The notes under the pieces are model-generated. The model did no database searches. It was given only the letters and a program-made list of their open reading frames with translations, and was not told the DNA's origin. DNA of 64,000 bases, from positions 744,001 to 808,000 of the forward strand of contig CAWEDP010000002.1 in NCBI GenBank assembly GCA_963807925.1. The letters are read 5' to 3'. This document shows, one piece after another, positions 43,722 to 52,949 of the stretch (position 1 is its first letter; the number at the start of each line of letters is the position of its first letter). A program made the position numbers and the translations under genes. Origin of the DNA: CAWEDP01 sp963807925 (GTDB lineage: Bacteria > Acidobacteriota > Vicinamibacteria > Vicinamibacterales > CAVVIG01).

Positions 43722-44624
43722 TTGCCCGCAGGTGAGGTGCTGGGATTTGTCGGTGTCGGCCGCATGGGTGGGCCGATGGCGTCGCGGTTGCTCGACGCCG
43801 GGATGTCGTTGTGCGTGTTCGACACCAATGTTGACGCGATGAAGCCGCTGGCGGCCCGAGGCGCGCAGATCGCCGACTCGCCGGCCGCGGTCGCATCGAC
43901 CGCCCGCACCGTGCTCATGAGCCTTCCGACGCCGAACGTTGTCCAGGCCGTGGCGCTCGGCGATCGGGGACTCGTGCACGGTTCGACCGTGCGCACGGTC
44001 GTGGATCTGTCGACGTCCGGCCCGGGAATGGCGACCATCGTGGCGCGCGGGTTGTCGGAGCGGGGCATCACGCTGGTGGATTCACCGGTCAGCGGCGGTG
44101 TGGCGGGCGCGGTCAACGGAACGCTCGCCGTCATGGTGTCGTGCCCGTCGGCCACGCTGCCCGAGGTCGAGCCGGTTCTCAAGAACTTCGGCCGCCTGTT
44201 CTACACCGGCGAACGGCCGGGACTGGCGCAGACGGCGAAGCTCGCCAACAATCTGCTCGCCGCCGCGGCGCTCGTCGTCTCGTCCGAGGCGCTCGCCATG
44301 GGCGTGAAGGCTGGCCTCGACCCGAAGGTGCTCATCGACATCATCAATGCCGGGAGCGGACGCAACAGCGCGACCCAGGACAAGTTTCCCCGGTCGATTC
44401 TCAACGGGAAGTTCGATTTCGGCTTCGCCACCGGCTTGTCGTACAAGGACGTTCGGCTGTGCGTCGACGAATCCGAGGCGATGGGTGTCCCGATGGTCGT
44501 CGGCGCCGCCGTTCGACAGATGCTCGCCGTCACGCAGGCCAAGTTCGGCGCGACGTCCGACTTCACCTGCGTTGCGAAGGTCGTCGAGGAGTGGGCGGGC
44601 GTGGAGATACGGAGCAAGAGTTAA
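43722..44624 (+). CDS. NAD-binding beta-hydroxyacid dehydrogenase (2-hydroxy-3-oxopropionate reductase-like)
   Basis: 300 residues from TTG 43722, chosen for the consensus ribosome site and because it gives the family length. Rossmann start LGFVGVGRMGGPMASRLLDAG; DSPVSGGVAGAVNGTLAVMVS substrate loop; catalytic Lys helix AKLANNLLAAAALVVSSEAL; C-terminal FATGLSYKDVRLCVDE. An in-frame ATG at 43668 would add 18 residues. The protein belongs with tartronate semialdehyde reductases and 3-hydroxyisobutyrate dehydrogenases. It lies between the sugar-binding protein and an aldehyde dehydrogenase, suggesting oxidation of the imported sugar or its acid. Confidence 0.88.
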   Translation: MPAGEVLGFVGVGRMGGPMASRLLDAGMSLCVFDTNVDAMKPLAARGAQIADSPAAVASTARTVLMSLPTPNVVQAVALGDRGLVHGSTVRTVVDLSTSGPGMATIVARGLSERGITLVDSPVSGGVAGAVNGTLAVMVSCPSATLPEVEPVLKNFGRLFYTGERPGLAQTAKLANNLLAAAALVVSSEALAMGVKAGLDPKVLIDIINAGSGRNSATQDKFPRSILNGKFDFGFATGLSYKDVRLCVDESEAMGVPMVVGAAVRQMLAVTQAKFGATSDFTCVAKVVEEWAGVEIRSKS

Positions 44625-44656
44625 GGCCCGATGCAGTGTCCCGGGGGGGAATCGAC

Positions 44657-46159
44657 ATGGCAAGCGTAGCGGCTCCGGCGTTGACGAAGTACCAGATGTA
44701 CATCGGCGGCCACTGGGTGGACGCGGCCTCGGGGGCGCACTTCGAAAGCGACAACCCGTACACCGGCAGGCCCTGGGCGCTCATCCCCCGGGGTGGGCCC
44801 GAGGACGTGGACCGGGCGGTCACGGCCGCGCGAACGGCGTTCACCTCCGGCGACTGGCCGAAGCTCTACGCCTCGCAGCGCGGCGCGCTGCTGCGGCGTC
44901 TGGGCGATCTGGTGGCGGCGCACGTCACCTCGCTTGGCGAGGTCGAGGTCCGGGACAACGGCAAGCTGCTGGCCGAGATGGCCGGCCAGACGGCGTACAT
45001 CAGCCAGTGGTTCTACTACTACGCCGGGCTCGCCGACAAGATCGAGGGCGCCGTCATTCCGGTCGACAAGCCCGCCATGTTCAACTACACGCGGCACGAG
45101 CCGCTGGGCGTGGTCGCCGCGATCGTCCCGTGGAATTCGCCGCTGCTCCTGGCGGCATGGAAGATGGCGCCGGCGCTCGCGGCCGGCAACACCATGGTGA
45201 TCAAGCCGTCGGAGTACACCTCCGCATCCGCGCTCGAATTCATGAAACTCGTCGATCAGGCGGGCTTCCCGCCAGGCGTCGTCAACGTCGTCACCGGGTT
45301 CGGCGCCGACGTCGGCGTGCCGCTCGTCGAGCACCCGCACGTGGCCAAGATCGCGTTCACCGGATCGGACGGCACCGGTCGGAGGATTTACGAGGCGGCC
45401 GCCCGGGGCCTGAAGCGCGTGACGATGGAGCTCGGCGGCAAATCGCCGAACATCGTCTTCGAGGACGCCGACCTCGACAATGCAGCCGTCGGCGTCATCT
45501 CGGGCATCCTCGCGGCCACCGGACAGACCTGCGTGGCCGGCTCGCGGCTGCTCGTGCAGGAGTCGGTCCACGATCGGCTGCTCGAGAAGGTCGTCTCGAT
45601 CTTCAGGACCGCGAAGATGGGCGACCCGATGAGCCTCGACACGCAGGTCGGACCGATCGCGAACAAGCCCCAGCTCGAGAAGATCCTGAACTACATCGCC
45701 GTCGCGAAGGGTGAGGGCGCGGGCGTCGTCGTCGGCGGGTCGCGCGCCTCGCGGCCGGAGTGCGGCGACGGCTGGTTCGTCGAGCCCACGATCTTCGACG
45801 ATGTCAGGAACACGATGCGGATCGCGCAGGAGGAAGTGTTCGGCCCGGTCATGGCGGTGATCCGCTTCAAGGACGAAGAGGAAGCGATCGCGATCGGCAA
45901 CGACGTGGTCTACGGGTTGGCGGCGGGCGTGTGGACCGGCAACATTCGCCGTGCCCTGACGATGGCCGAGCGGCTGCAGGCGGGCACGGTCTGGGTGAAC
46001 ACCTATCGGACCAACAGCTACATGTCGCCGTTCGGCGGCTACAAACGCTCGGGCTTCGGGCGGGAGGGCGGTCAGGAGATGATGGCCGAATACCTGCAGA
46101 CCAAGAGCGTGTGGATCTCGACCTCCACGCACGTGGCGAACCCGTTCGTGCAGCGGTAG
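44657..46159 (+). CDS. NAD(P)-dependent aldehyde dehydrogenase
   Basis: 500 residues, the standard size. IVPWNSPLLLAAWKMAPALAAG is the cofactor segment, GSDGTGRRIYEAAA the Rossmann loop, Glu258 in MELGGKSPNIV the general base, Cys292 in GQTCVAGSR the nucleophile, and EEVFGPVMAVIRF closes the pocket. PFGGYKRSGFGREGG is the C-terminal signature. It oxidises an aldehyde to its acid. The position after a hydroxyacid dehydrogenase and sugar importer suggests a sugar or aldonate intermediate as substrate; the family alone does not say. Confidence 0.95.
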   Translation: MASVAAPALTKYQMYIGGHWVDAASGAHFESDNPYTGRPWALIPRGGPEDVDRAVTAARTAFTSGDWPKLYASQRGALLRRLGDLVAAHVTSLGEVEVRDNGKLLAEMAGQTAYISQWFYYYAGLADKIEGAVIPVDKPAMFNYTRHEPLGVVAAIVPWNSPLLLAAWKMAPALAAGNTMVIKPSEYTSASALEFMKLVDQAGFPPGVVNVVTGFGADVGVPLVEHPHVAKIAFTGSDGTGRRIYEAAARGLKRVTMELGGKSPNIVFEDADLDNAAVGVISGILAATGQTCVAGSRLLVQESVHDRLLEKVVSIFRTAKMGDPMSLDTQVGPIANKPQLEKILNYIAVAKGEGAGVVVGGSRASRPECGDGWFVEPTIFDDVRNTMRIAQEEVFGPVMAVIRFKDEEEAIAIGNDVVYGLAAGVWTGNIRRALTMAERLQAGTVWVNTYRTNSYMSPFGGYKRSGFGREGGQEMMAEYLQTKSVWISTSTHVANPFVQR

Positions 46160-46191
46160 AAGCGGACCGGAACGCGGATCTCTGCTCACCG

Positions 46192-46692
46192 ATGTCTGCA
46201 ACCGAGACCCTCGCCGCTGCCCTCGACGACACGACCGTCGCGTACGTGGTGGCGACACAGGCGGCGTTCGAGGATCTTCGGCACGCCGCCTCGCAGCTGG
46301 CGGGCGTCCTGGTGCTCGCGGCTTCCGGCGCGGCGAGCGGCGGCCCGCACCATCCGGCGCTCGGCGCGGCGGCGGCGATCCTGAGCGTGGCTGCCGATGC
46401 GGTCCGCAGCGCCACGCCCGGCGCCCGCGCTCGCAGACACCACCGCCACCTGATCGCGGCAATCGACCGGCTCGAGGTCGCCGTCGCCGAGGCGGCGCAT
46501 TGGAGCGACGACCCGGGGCTGTCGGTCGACGCCGTTCTCGTTCCGCTGCGCGCGGCCTACGCGCACCTTCAGCAGGCCGGTCGTGAGCTGCCCGGATTCA
46601 CGCTGCTCGACTTCCGTCAGGGCTGCTGCGCGCATCGTCGGCGCCCGACCGCTGCGCCCGACGCCGGCCGGTGGCGCGGTGCCCCCCGATGA
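46192..46692 (+). CDS. Hypothetical alpha-helical protein
   Basis: 166 residues starting MSATETLAAALDDTTVAY at 46192. The composition is Ala-rich with long helices: VVATQAAFEDLRHAASQLAGV, AAAAILSVAADAVRSA, LIAAIDRLEVAVAEAA, VLVPLRAAYAHLQQAGRELPG. No signal peptide or known motif; the tail is Arg/Pro-rich with GCC(A/H). The pattern suggests a cytoplasmic helical bundle, possibly a partner of a neighbour. It starts 33 bases after the aldehyde dehydrogenase and its stop overlaps the MBL start (ATGA). It does not look like a shadow frame because codon usage and coupling fit. Confidence 0.55.
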   Translation: MSATETLAAALDDTTVAYVVATQAAFEDLRHAASQLAGVLVLAASGAASGGPHHPALGAAAAILSVAADAVRSATPGARARRHHRHLIAAIDRLEVAVAEAAHWSDDPGLSVDAVLVPLRAAYAHLQQAGRELPGFTLLDFRQGCCAHRRRPTAAPDAGRWRGAPR

Positions 46693-47567
46693 CGGCATAT
46701 TCGATCTGGGTGATGGAGTACACCCACGTCATGGAGCAGCCCACCAGCCTGTTCATCTACGGCGCGCACAACCAGGGCGTCCGCAAGATGCCGTACGGCT
46801 ACATCGTCATCAAGGGGCAGGGCCGGACCATGATGGTCGACGTGGGGTACGACCACCAGGCGTACGCGAAGGAAATGGCGCAGATGTGGGGTGTCAGCAA
46901 CTGGCACCCGCCATCGACCGTGCTCGCCGAAGTGGGCGTGGCGCCGGCGGAGGTGTCGTCGGTGTTCATCACCCACGCGCATTTCGATCACATGGGGAAC
47001 ATGCAGGAGTTCCCGAATGCGACCTTCTACATCCAGGAGCGCGAGCTGAGCAAATGGGTGTGGTCGATGTCGCTCGAGCGCCGCTTCCGCTGGCTGATGC
47101 TCGGCATCGACCCCGCGGACATCATGCGCACCGTCGACCTCGCGCGGCGGGGACGGCTCGTGTGTGTCGACGGCGACCGCGAGAACGTGGCGCCGGGCGT
47201 CGATCTGCATGCGGCATTCGACACGCACACCTGGGGATCGATGTACGTGACGGTTCGCAACAACCTCTCGGGCAATTCCGACGACGCGTGGGTGTTCGCG
47301 GGAGACCTCGTGTACGCGCACGAGAACCTTCTGGGTCCCGACGCCGGCAACCCGCAGTACGTCCCGATTGGTCTGGCGACCGGCAGCCAGTTCACGCTGA
47401 TCATGACGGCGGAGGAGATGCTGAAGCGGGCGGGCGGCGACTATCGACGTGTGATTCCCGTGCACGAGGAGCGCTTGAAGGACGTGTTCCCGTCGCGCAC
47501 GACGAAGGCGGGGCTGCGCGTCACCGAGCTGGCGCTCGCCGACGGTCAATCGAGCCGCGTCCGCTAG
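46689..47567 (+). CDS. Metallo-beta-lactamase-fold hydrolase (lactonase-like)
   Basis: 292 residues. Complete zinc motif HAHFDH in VFITHAHFDHMGNMQEFPN, followed by FYIQEREL, DTHTWGSMYVTV (His), VFAGDLVY (Asp) and VIPVHEERL (His). The opening FIYGAHNQGVRKMPYGYIVIKGQGRTMMVDVGYD is close to N-acyl-homoserine lactone and other lactone hydrolases. It may open a sugar lactone formed by sugar oxidation in this locus, or a signal lactone. Start ATG 46689 overlaps the previous stop. Confidence 0.9.
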   Translation: MTAYSIWVMEYTHVMEQPTSLFIYGAHNQGVRKMPYGYIVIKGQGRTMMVDVGYDHQAYAKEMAQMWGVSNWHPPSTVLAEVGVAPAEVSSVFITHAHFDHMGNMQEFPNATFYIQERELSKWVWSMSLERRFRWLMLGIDPADIMRTVDLARRGRLVCVDGDRENVAPGVDLHAAFDTHTWGSMYVTVRNNLSGNSDDAWVFAGDLVYAHENLLGPDAGNPQYVPIGLATGSQFTLIMTAEEMLKRAGGDYRRVIPVHEERLKDVFPSRTTKAGLRVTELALADGQSSRVR

Positions 47568-47584
47568 GCGGCCGGCGCAGGTCG

Positions 47585-48394
47585 ATGGCGGCATCCTCCG
47601 AACGCGGCGCCATGTTGAGCGGCAGGACCGCTCTCATCACCGGCTCGACTCAGGGCATCGGGCTCGCGATCGCCGAGCGGCTCGCGGCGGACGGCTGCCG
47701 CATCGTGCTGAACGGTCTTGGCGACCTCGATCGCATCGCCGGGATCGTGCGCGGACTCGAGCAGCGCCACGGCGTGCGCGTCCGGTACGCTGGTGCGGAT
47801 CTTCGTCGCGTCGACGAGATCGACCAGATGATTGCCGGCGCCGCGGACGCGTTTGGCGCCATCGACATCGTCGTGAACAACGCGGTGGTGAGGCACGCCG
47901 CTCCCATCGAGCGGTTTTCGCCGGACGACTGGGACGAGGCGCTCGCGGTCAACCTGTCCTCGGCGTTCCACACGATTCGGCTCACGCTGCCCGCGATGCG
48001 GCAGAGCGGGTGGGGGCGGATTCTCAACGTCTCGTCCATCTACGGCGTACGAGGCGCCGCGAACCGCGTCGGGTACGTGACGACGAAAACCGCGCTCCTC
48101 GGCTTGACGCGAGCCGTTGCCCTCGAAACGGCCGGCCAGAACATCACCTGCAACGCGATCTGCCCCGGCACCACGCGGACGCCGGTGCACGAGGCGGCGA
48201 TTCGGGAGCGCGTGCGGGCCGCCGATCTGTCGGCGGCTGACGCCGAACGCGCGTTATTGGCAGGAAAGCAGCCGACCGGACGCCTGATTGCACCCGAGCA
48301 GGTGGCGGCGCTGGCGGTGTTTCTGTGCGGCCCCGACAGCGGCGAGATCACCGGCGCCGTGATGCCGATCGACGGCGGATGGTCCGCGGCGTAG
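47585..48394 (+). CDS. Short-chain dehydrogenase/reductase (3-hydroxybutyrate dehydrogenase-like)
   Basis: 269 residues from ATG 47585; an alternative ATG 47612 (MLSGRTALITGS) matches the family start better and shortens by 9. GSTQGIGLAIAERLA is the cofactor loop, VVNNAVVRHAAPIE, VSSIYG with the catalytic Ser, YVTTKTALLGL with Tyr and Lys, and CPGTTRTPVHE. The C-terminus AVFLCGPDSGEITGAVMPIDGGW is classical. The match to D-3-hydroxybutyrate dehydrogenases is good. It follows the MBL-fold gene by 17 bases. It could act on 3-hydroxybutyrate (with the AtoE acid carrier nearby) or on a sugar-derived alcohol. Confidence 0.9.
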   Translation: MAASSERGAMLSGRTALITGSTQGIGLAIAERLAADGCRIVLNGLGDLDRIAGIVRGLEQRHGVRVRYAGADLRRVDEIDQMIAGAADAFGAIDIVVNNAVVRHAAPIERFSPDDWDEALAVNLSSAFHTIRLTLPAMRQSGWGRILNVSSIYGVRGAANRVGYVTTKTALLGLTRAVALETAGQNITCNAICPGTTRTPVHEAAIRERVRAADLSAADAERALLAGKQPTGRLIAPEQVAALAVFLCGPDSGEITGAVMPIDGGWSAA

Positions 48395-48406
48395 GCCGCA
48401 GCGACG

Positions 48407-49693
48407 TCACAGATCCCTGAATTCCCGCCCTCGCGTTTCCGGCCCGAGCCAGATCAGCCCGATGGCGGCGACGGCCGACACCACCATGCTGGCCGTCGCG
48501 CCGTTGGCGAGCGAAATCCGCATGTCCTGCAGCGCGCCGAGCACCAGCGGCATCGCCGCGCCAATCGCGGCGCCCGCGTGGTAACAGAACCCGGGGCCGA
48601 CGCCGCGGACGGCGGTTGGAAAGCGCTCGGTGGTATACGCCGGCGCCATCCCCCAGACGCCCATGCCGAACGCCCCCATCGTGAGGGCGCCGAGGCCGAG
48701 CAGCAGCGGATCGCGCGCGTGCAGGTAGAGGGGCAGCGATGCCATGCCGAGCAACAGCGTCATCGTGACTGCGCCGCGCCGACCGAGGGCCGTCTCCGAC
48801 AGACGGCCCCACGTGGCCGTGCCCACGATGGCGCCGATGTTGAACGCCGCGAGATAGGGCAGCGTCGGATGGCCGGCTTCGCGCAGGAACGTCGGATACC
48901 AGTAGTTGACCGAGTAGTACACGCACATGAACGCGCCGAGGACGGCCGTCGTCTGGAGCGTCGTGCCGATCATGTCGGCTTGAAAAATCCGGACGACAGA
49001 GGTTTTCGGCTCGGTGTGAAGCCGCCCGGGGGCCTGGAGTCGCGCCCGCCGCTCGAGCCAGATCGGACTCTCCTTGACGCTCCGTCGAATCCACAGCGTG
49101 AGCAGCGCGGGAACGATGGCAATCCAGAACATCATCCGCCACCCCAGGTCGGGACTGCCGTTGAACAGCGGGTAGACGAACTGGAACGCGATGGCAGCGA
49201 ACAGGTAACCCCAGTACCAGCCACCGAGCAGGAGCCCGGACGCGAGGCCGCGCAGCCGCTTCGGCCAGTGTTCCAGCACGAGCGGCATCCCGGCGGCCCA
49301 CTCGCCGCCCATGCCGATGCCGAACAGCGCGCGCAGCGCGAAGAGGACCGCGTACGACGTGGAGAAGCCGCTCAGAAACGCGAACACGGAAAACCAGAGG
49401 ACCGAAATCATCAGCGGCAGCTTGCGGCCGTACTTGTCGGCCAGCGTGCCCGACCCGACGCCGCCGACCAGGCGCATGATCAGCGTCACCGTGCCGAGCG
49501 CGCCGGTCTGGGCCCGATTGACGGAAAAGCTCTGCTGAATGTCGATGAGGATGAACGTCGAAATCGTGAAGTCGAACGCGTCGACCACCCACCCGAGGAA
49601 GACCGCCCAGAACGCCTGCCATTGATCGCGCGACACCTCCGAGTACCAGGGGATGGCCGGCGACGGAATGCTGACGGCTTCGCGCGTGGTCAC
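48407..49693 (-). CDS. MFS transporter for organic acids (SHS/MHS-like)
   Basis: 428 residues with 12 predicted membrane helices. Helix 1 is FLGWVVDAFDFTISTFILIDI; the loop 2-3 motif is ADKYGRKLPLMIS; FGIGMGGEWAAGMPLVLEHWP and GLLLGGWYWGYLFAAI characterise sialate/lactate-type and related acid symporters. The cytoplasmic central loop (ESPIWLERRARLQAPGR) is typical. It is convergent with the SDR gene (12 bases between stops) and divergent from the glycan locus. The substrate is unknown. Confidence 0.88.
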   Translation of the reverse strand: MTTREAVSIPSPAIPWYSEVSRDQWQAFWAVFLGWVVDAFDFTISTFILIDIQQSFSVNRAQTGALGTVTLIMRLVGGVGSGTLADKYGRKLPLMISVLWFSVFAFLSGFSTSYAVLFALRALFGIGMGGEWAAGMPLVLEHWPKRLRGLASGLLLGGWYWGYLFAAIAFQFVYPLFNGSPDLGWRMMFWIAIVPALLTLWIRRSVKESPIWLERRARLQAPGRLHTEPKTSVVRIFQADMIGTTLQTTAVLGAFMCVYYSVNYWYPTFLREAGHPTLPYLAAFNIGAIVGTATWGRLSETALGRRGAVTMTLLLGMASLPLYLHARDPLLLGLGALTMGAFGMGVWGMAPAYTTERFPTAVRGVGPGFCYHAGAAIGAAMPLVLGALQDMRISLANGATASMVVSAVAAIGLIWLGPETRGREFRDL

Positions 49694-49775
49694 AACCCGG
49701 GCAGACTACCACAGACGCGTTTGGGGCAGCCGCGTCCCGGGACAAACGATGCGAACTGGAGCAATATTACAAGGC

Positions 49776-51527
49776 ATGCCCCACGTTCGGACCAGCGGCG
49801 GCCCGGCCCGGCGCCGGATGGCGCTTCCGTGTCTCGCGGCCGCGGCCGGCGTGCTCGTCTACTTGAATGCACTGCACAATCCGCTCGTGTACGACGACTT
49901 CCGCACGATCGCGGACAACGCGTCGATCCTCAGCCTGACCGATTTCCGCGCCGTCGTGGGGCACGACGTCACGCGCCCGCTGGTCAATCTTTCATACGCG
50001 ATCGATCGGGCGGTGTGGCGTGGCGACACGTTCGGATTCCATCTGTCGAACGTGGCGCTCCACGCGGTGAATGTCGTGCTCTTCTTCTGGGTGGCCGTCG
50101 CGGTGAACGCCCAGGGGCGCCGGCCCCAGGCGACAGACCGCCGACTGGCGGCACTTGCCGCGGCGCTCCTGTTCGCCGTCCATCCTCTGTCGACCGAAGC
50201 GGTCGGCTACATCAGCGGCCGGGCGGACGTTCTGTCGGCTGCGCTCTTCCTGGCGGCGTTCCTCGCGGCCCGACGATGGATGAACGGCGGGGGAGTCTGG
50301 TGGTGGCTGCTCACGCTCGTGTGTTGGGCCGGCACGCTGCTGGCCAAGGAAATCGGCATTGTGCTGCCGGCCGTGTTGTTCGCGTACGACCGGCTGGTGC
50401 TGCAACCGGACGCGGTGGAGCGCCGTCGCCGTTTCTGGAGGATGCACCTGCCGTTGGTTGCCGCCGCGGCCGCGGTGGCCCTCGGCCGCGTGGCGGTATT
50501 CGCGCTGGTCGAGCGCGGCGGAAAGGTGGCGCTCGACTGGCGATCGCTCCTCGCGGAGGCGGGCGTCCTCTGGCGATACGTCGGTCTGGTCGTCGTGCCG
50601 GCCGGACAGACCATCTACCACGACGTCCAGGCGCCGGTCCGGCTGTGGGACGCGAATACGGTCTGGTCGATCGCGGCGGCGTTGGCCCTCGTCGCCTCGC
50701 TCGGGATCGCCTGGCGGGCGGACCGGGTCGATCGGACGGCGCGTTTCGGCATCTTCTGGTTCGTGCTGCTCCTGTCGCCGCCTGCGGTGCTCGTGCTCAT
50801 CGATCGAACGGAGCTGATGGCCGAACATCGCGCGTACCTTGCGAGCGCCGGGCTGTTCCTCGCCGGTGGATCGCTCGTTCGAGGAACGGTCGAGCGGTTG
50901 TCGGAGATCAATCCGCGACTGCGCGGTTTCGGCATCGTCGCCGTGGTTGCCGTGCTGCTCTCGCTGAGCGCGCGAACCATCCTGCGCAACGCGATGTGGT
51001 CGGATCCAGTACGGCTGTGGCAGGAAGCCTTGGACAGGGCGCCGCGGCAGTGGCGCGCTCGTGCGGCTCTGGGGGAATCGCTGCACGCGGCAGGCCGGCA
51101 CGAACAGGCGGTGGCCGAATACCGCGCCGCGGTGGCGCTCAATCCCGACGCGGAGCCGACGTATATGAATCTCGGCGTCTGCCTGTCGGAGCTTGGGCGG
51201 ACGCGTGAAGCCGAGGAGGTGTTCGAATCGCTCAGGCGGCGCAATCCGGGTTCGTCGGTCGCCACGGTTGGTCTGGGAGCCGTCTCCATGTTCGCCGGTG
51301 ACGCCGCCCGATCGCGTGAATATCTGCTCGAGGCGCTCGAGCACGACCCGCGGAACGTCATGGCCCTGCAGTGGCTGGCCGTCCTTGAAGAGAGCGTCGC
51401 CAATCCGCGCGAGGCCCATCGGTGGTGCGAAGCGATCCAGGAGCTCATGCCGGGAAGCGCGTCAACGGCCGATTGTCTCCGGAGGACCGACGTGGGCGCG
51501 ACGGCGATCGACGCGCGCCCCCGTTGA
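49776..51527 (+). CDS. TPR-containing membrane O-mannosyltransferase-like protein (TMTC type)
   Basis: 583 residues from ATG 49776 (an in-frame ATG at 49749 adds nine). The first loop carries YLNALHNPLVYDDFRTIADN, the TMTC/GT-C acidic motif with DD; helices continue with RPLVNLSYAIDR, FHLSNVALHAVNVVLFFW, HPLSTEAVGYISGRADVLSA, LLAKEIGIVLPAVLFAYDRL, and RYVGLVVVPAGQTIYHD. After about residue 400 come four or five TPR repeats: ALGESLHAAGRHEQAVAEYRAAV, TYMNLGVCLSELGR, VGLGAVSMFAGDAARSREYL. These proteins transfer sugars from polyprenyl phosphate to protein or glycan outside the membrane. It is the first gene of the glycan locus. Confidence 0.86.
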   Translation: MPHVRTSGGPARRRMALPCLAAAAGVLVYLNALHNPLVYDDFRTIADNASILSLTDFRAVVGHDVTRPLVNLSYAIDRAVWRGDTFGFHLSNVALHAVNVVLFFWVAVAVNAQGRRPQATDRRLAALAAALLFAVHPLSTEAVGYISGRADVLSAALFLAAFLAARRWMNGGGVWWWLLTLVCWAGTLLAKEIGIVLPAVLFAYDRLVLQPDAVERRRRFWRMHLPLVAAAAAVALGRVAVFALVERGGKVALDWRSLLAEAGVLWRYVGLVVVPAGQTIYHDVQAPVRLWDANTVWSIAAALALVASLGIAWRADRVDRTARFGIFWFVLLLSPPAVLVLIDRTELMAEHRAYLASAGLFLAGGSLVRGTVERLSEINPRLRGFGIVAVVAVLLSLSARTILRNAMWSDPVRLWQEALDRAPRQWRARAALGESLHAAGRHEQAVAEYRAAVALNPDAEPTYMNLGVCLSELGRTREAEEVFESLRRRNPGSSVATVGLGAVSMFAGDAARSREYLLEALEHDPRNVMALQWLAVLEESVANPREAHRWCEAIQELMPGSASTADCLRRTDVGATAIDARPR

Positions 51528-51545
51528 GAGGCAGGGCAACACGGA

Positions 51546-52949
51546 ATGCTCGCCGGTCGGTCGCTTCGGATCCTGCACGCGATTCACGATTTCCTGCCCC
51601 GGCACCGCGCCGGTTCCGAAATCTATGCGCTGGAGCTGTGCCGAGAGCTCGATCGCCGTGGGCATCACGTGACGGTCGTCGCGGCGGAGTACGATCCGGC
51701 GCGGCCGCACGGCCATATCACGTGGCGGGTCCAGGATGGGCTGCCGGTTGCGGAGATCGTGAACAACTGGGTCTCTCGCGACTTCGAGGACACCTACCGG
51801 TCCCGCGTCATCGGCGACCGTCTTGCGCGCGTCTTCGCGGCGGTGCAGCCCGACGTCGTGCACGTTCACAACCTGCTGAACCTGTCATTCGATCTGCCCC
51901 GGCTCGCGCACGCCCGCGACATCCCGGTGCTGGCGACTCTGCACGACTACACGCTCGTCTGCCCCTCGGGCGGACAGCGGTTTCACGCGGCTGAGGAACA
52001 CGTGTGCGACACGATCGAGCCGGATCGCTGCGCGCGGTGCTTCGGCGAATCGCCGTTCAGCGCGCAGATGGCGGCCGGATCCCTGCTGGGCGCCTCCGGC
52101 AGATGGCCGCTGGCCCGGCGGGCGGCCGACATGATGAGGCGGCGCCTCCCGGGCCTGGCCCGGGGGCTGGTCTCCGCGGCCCATCGCCGGCGCCCGTCGC
52201 CCGTCGAGGCGTCGGATGTCGTTGGCCGCCTCCGGGCGGCGAAGGAAACGTTTCGCGAAATCGATCTGGTCGTCGCGCCGTCGCAATCGATTGCCGACGA
52301 GTTCAGCCGTCTCGGCATGGAGGCGGACGACGTCCGCGTGCTCGACTACGGGTTCGTCCCGCTCGGAAGCCACCGATCGGCCGGCGGGGCAGGACCGCTG
52401 CACCTCGGCTTCGTCGGCACCCTCGTTCGTCACAAGGGCGTCCACCGATTGATCGACGCGGTGCGGGCGCTTCCGCCGGAGGGCTACGAGCTCCTGATCT
52501 ACGGGGATCCCGCCGTGTCGCCGGACTACGCGGCCGAAGTGCGGCGGCACGCGGCCAGACTGCCGGTGCGGTTCATGGGCGGCTTCGAGCCGGATGCGGC
52601 CGCGGCCGTGTATTCGGCGCTCGACGTGCTGGTGGTCCCGTCGCTGTGGCCGGAGAATTCGCCGCTCGTGATCCGCGAAGCTTTCATGGCGGGAGTGCCG
52701 GTGGTCGCGGCCCGTGTCGGGGGAATCGCCGACCTGGTCGACGACGGTCGAAACGGCCTGCTGTACGATCCGGGCTCATCGAGCGGCCTGACCGACGCAC
52801 TGCGGTCGCTCGTCGCGGATCGAACGCGCGTCGCGGCGTTCCGCCGGCTGATTCCACCGGTGAAATCAATGCGGGTCCACGCGACGGAGGTGGAGGCGCT
52901 GTACGCGGAGGTGATGCGCGCCCGTCAGGCGGTGGCTTCGAACCGGTGA
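51546..52949 (+). CDS. Glycosyltransferase family 4
   Basis: 467 residues with two Rossmann domains of the GT-B fold. N-terminal: ILHAIHDFLPRHRAGSEIYALEL, then PDVVHVHNLLNLS and TLHDYTLVCPSGG. A cysteine-bearing segment (CDTIEPDRCARCFGE) may bind metal. C-terminal: LHLGFVGTLVRHKGVHRLIDAV, VPSLWPENSPLVIREAFMAGVPVVAARVGG with the nucleotide-sugar E(x7)E pattern. It adds a sugar to a lipid-linked acceptor in the cytoplasm. The stop overlaps the next gene's start (GTGA). Confidence 0.93.
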   Translation: MLAGRSLRILHAIHDFLPRHRAGSEIYALELCRELDRRGHHVTVVAAEYDPARPHGHITWRVQDGLPVAEIVNNWVSRDFEDTYRSRVIGDRLARVFAAVQPDVVHVHNLLNLSFDLPRLAHARDIPVLATLHDYTLVCPSGGQRFHAAEEHVCDTIEPDRCARCFGESPFSAQMAAGSLLGASGRWPLARRAADMMRRRLPGLARGLVSAAHRRRPSPVEASDVVGRLRAAKETFREIDLVVAPSQSIADEFSRLGMEADDVRVLDYGFVPLGSHRSAGGAGPLHLGFVGTLVRHKGVHRLIDAVRALPPEGYELLIYGDPAVSPDYAAEVRRHAARLPVRFMGGFEPDAAAAVYSALDVLVVPSLWPENSPLVIREAFMAGVPVVAARVGGIADLVDDGRNGLLYDPGSSSGLTDALRSLVADRTRVAAFRRLIPPVKSMRVHATEVEALYAEVMRARQAVASNR

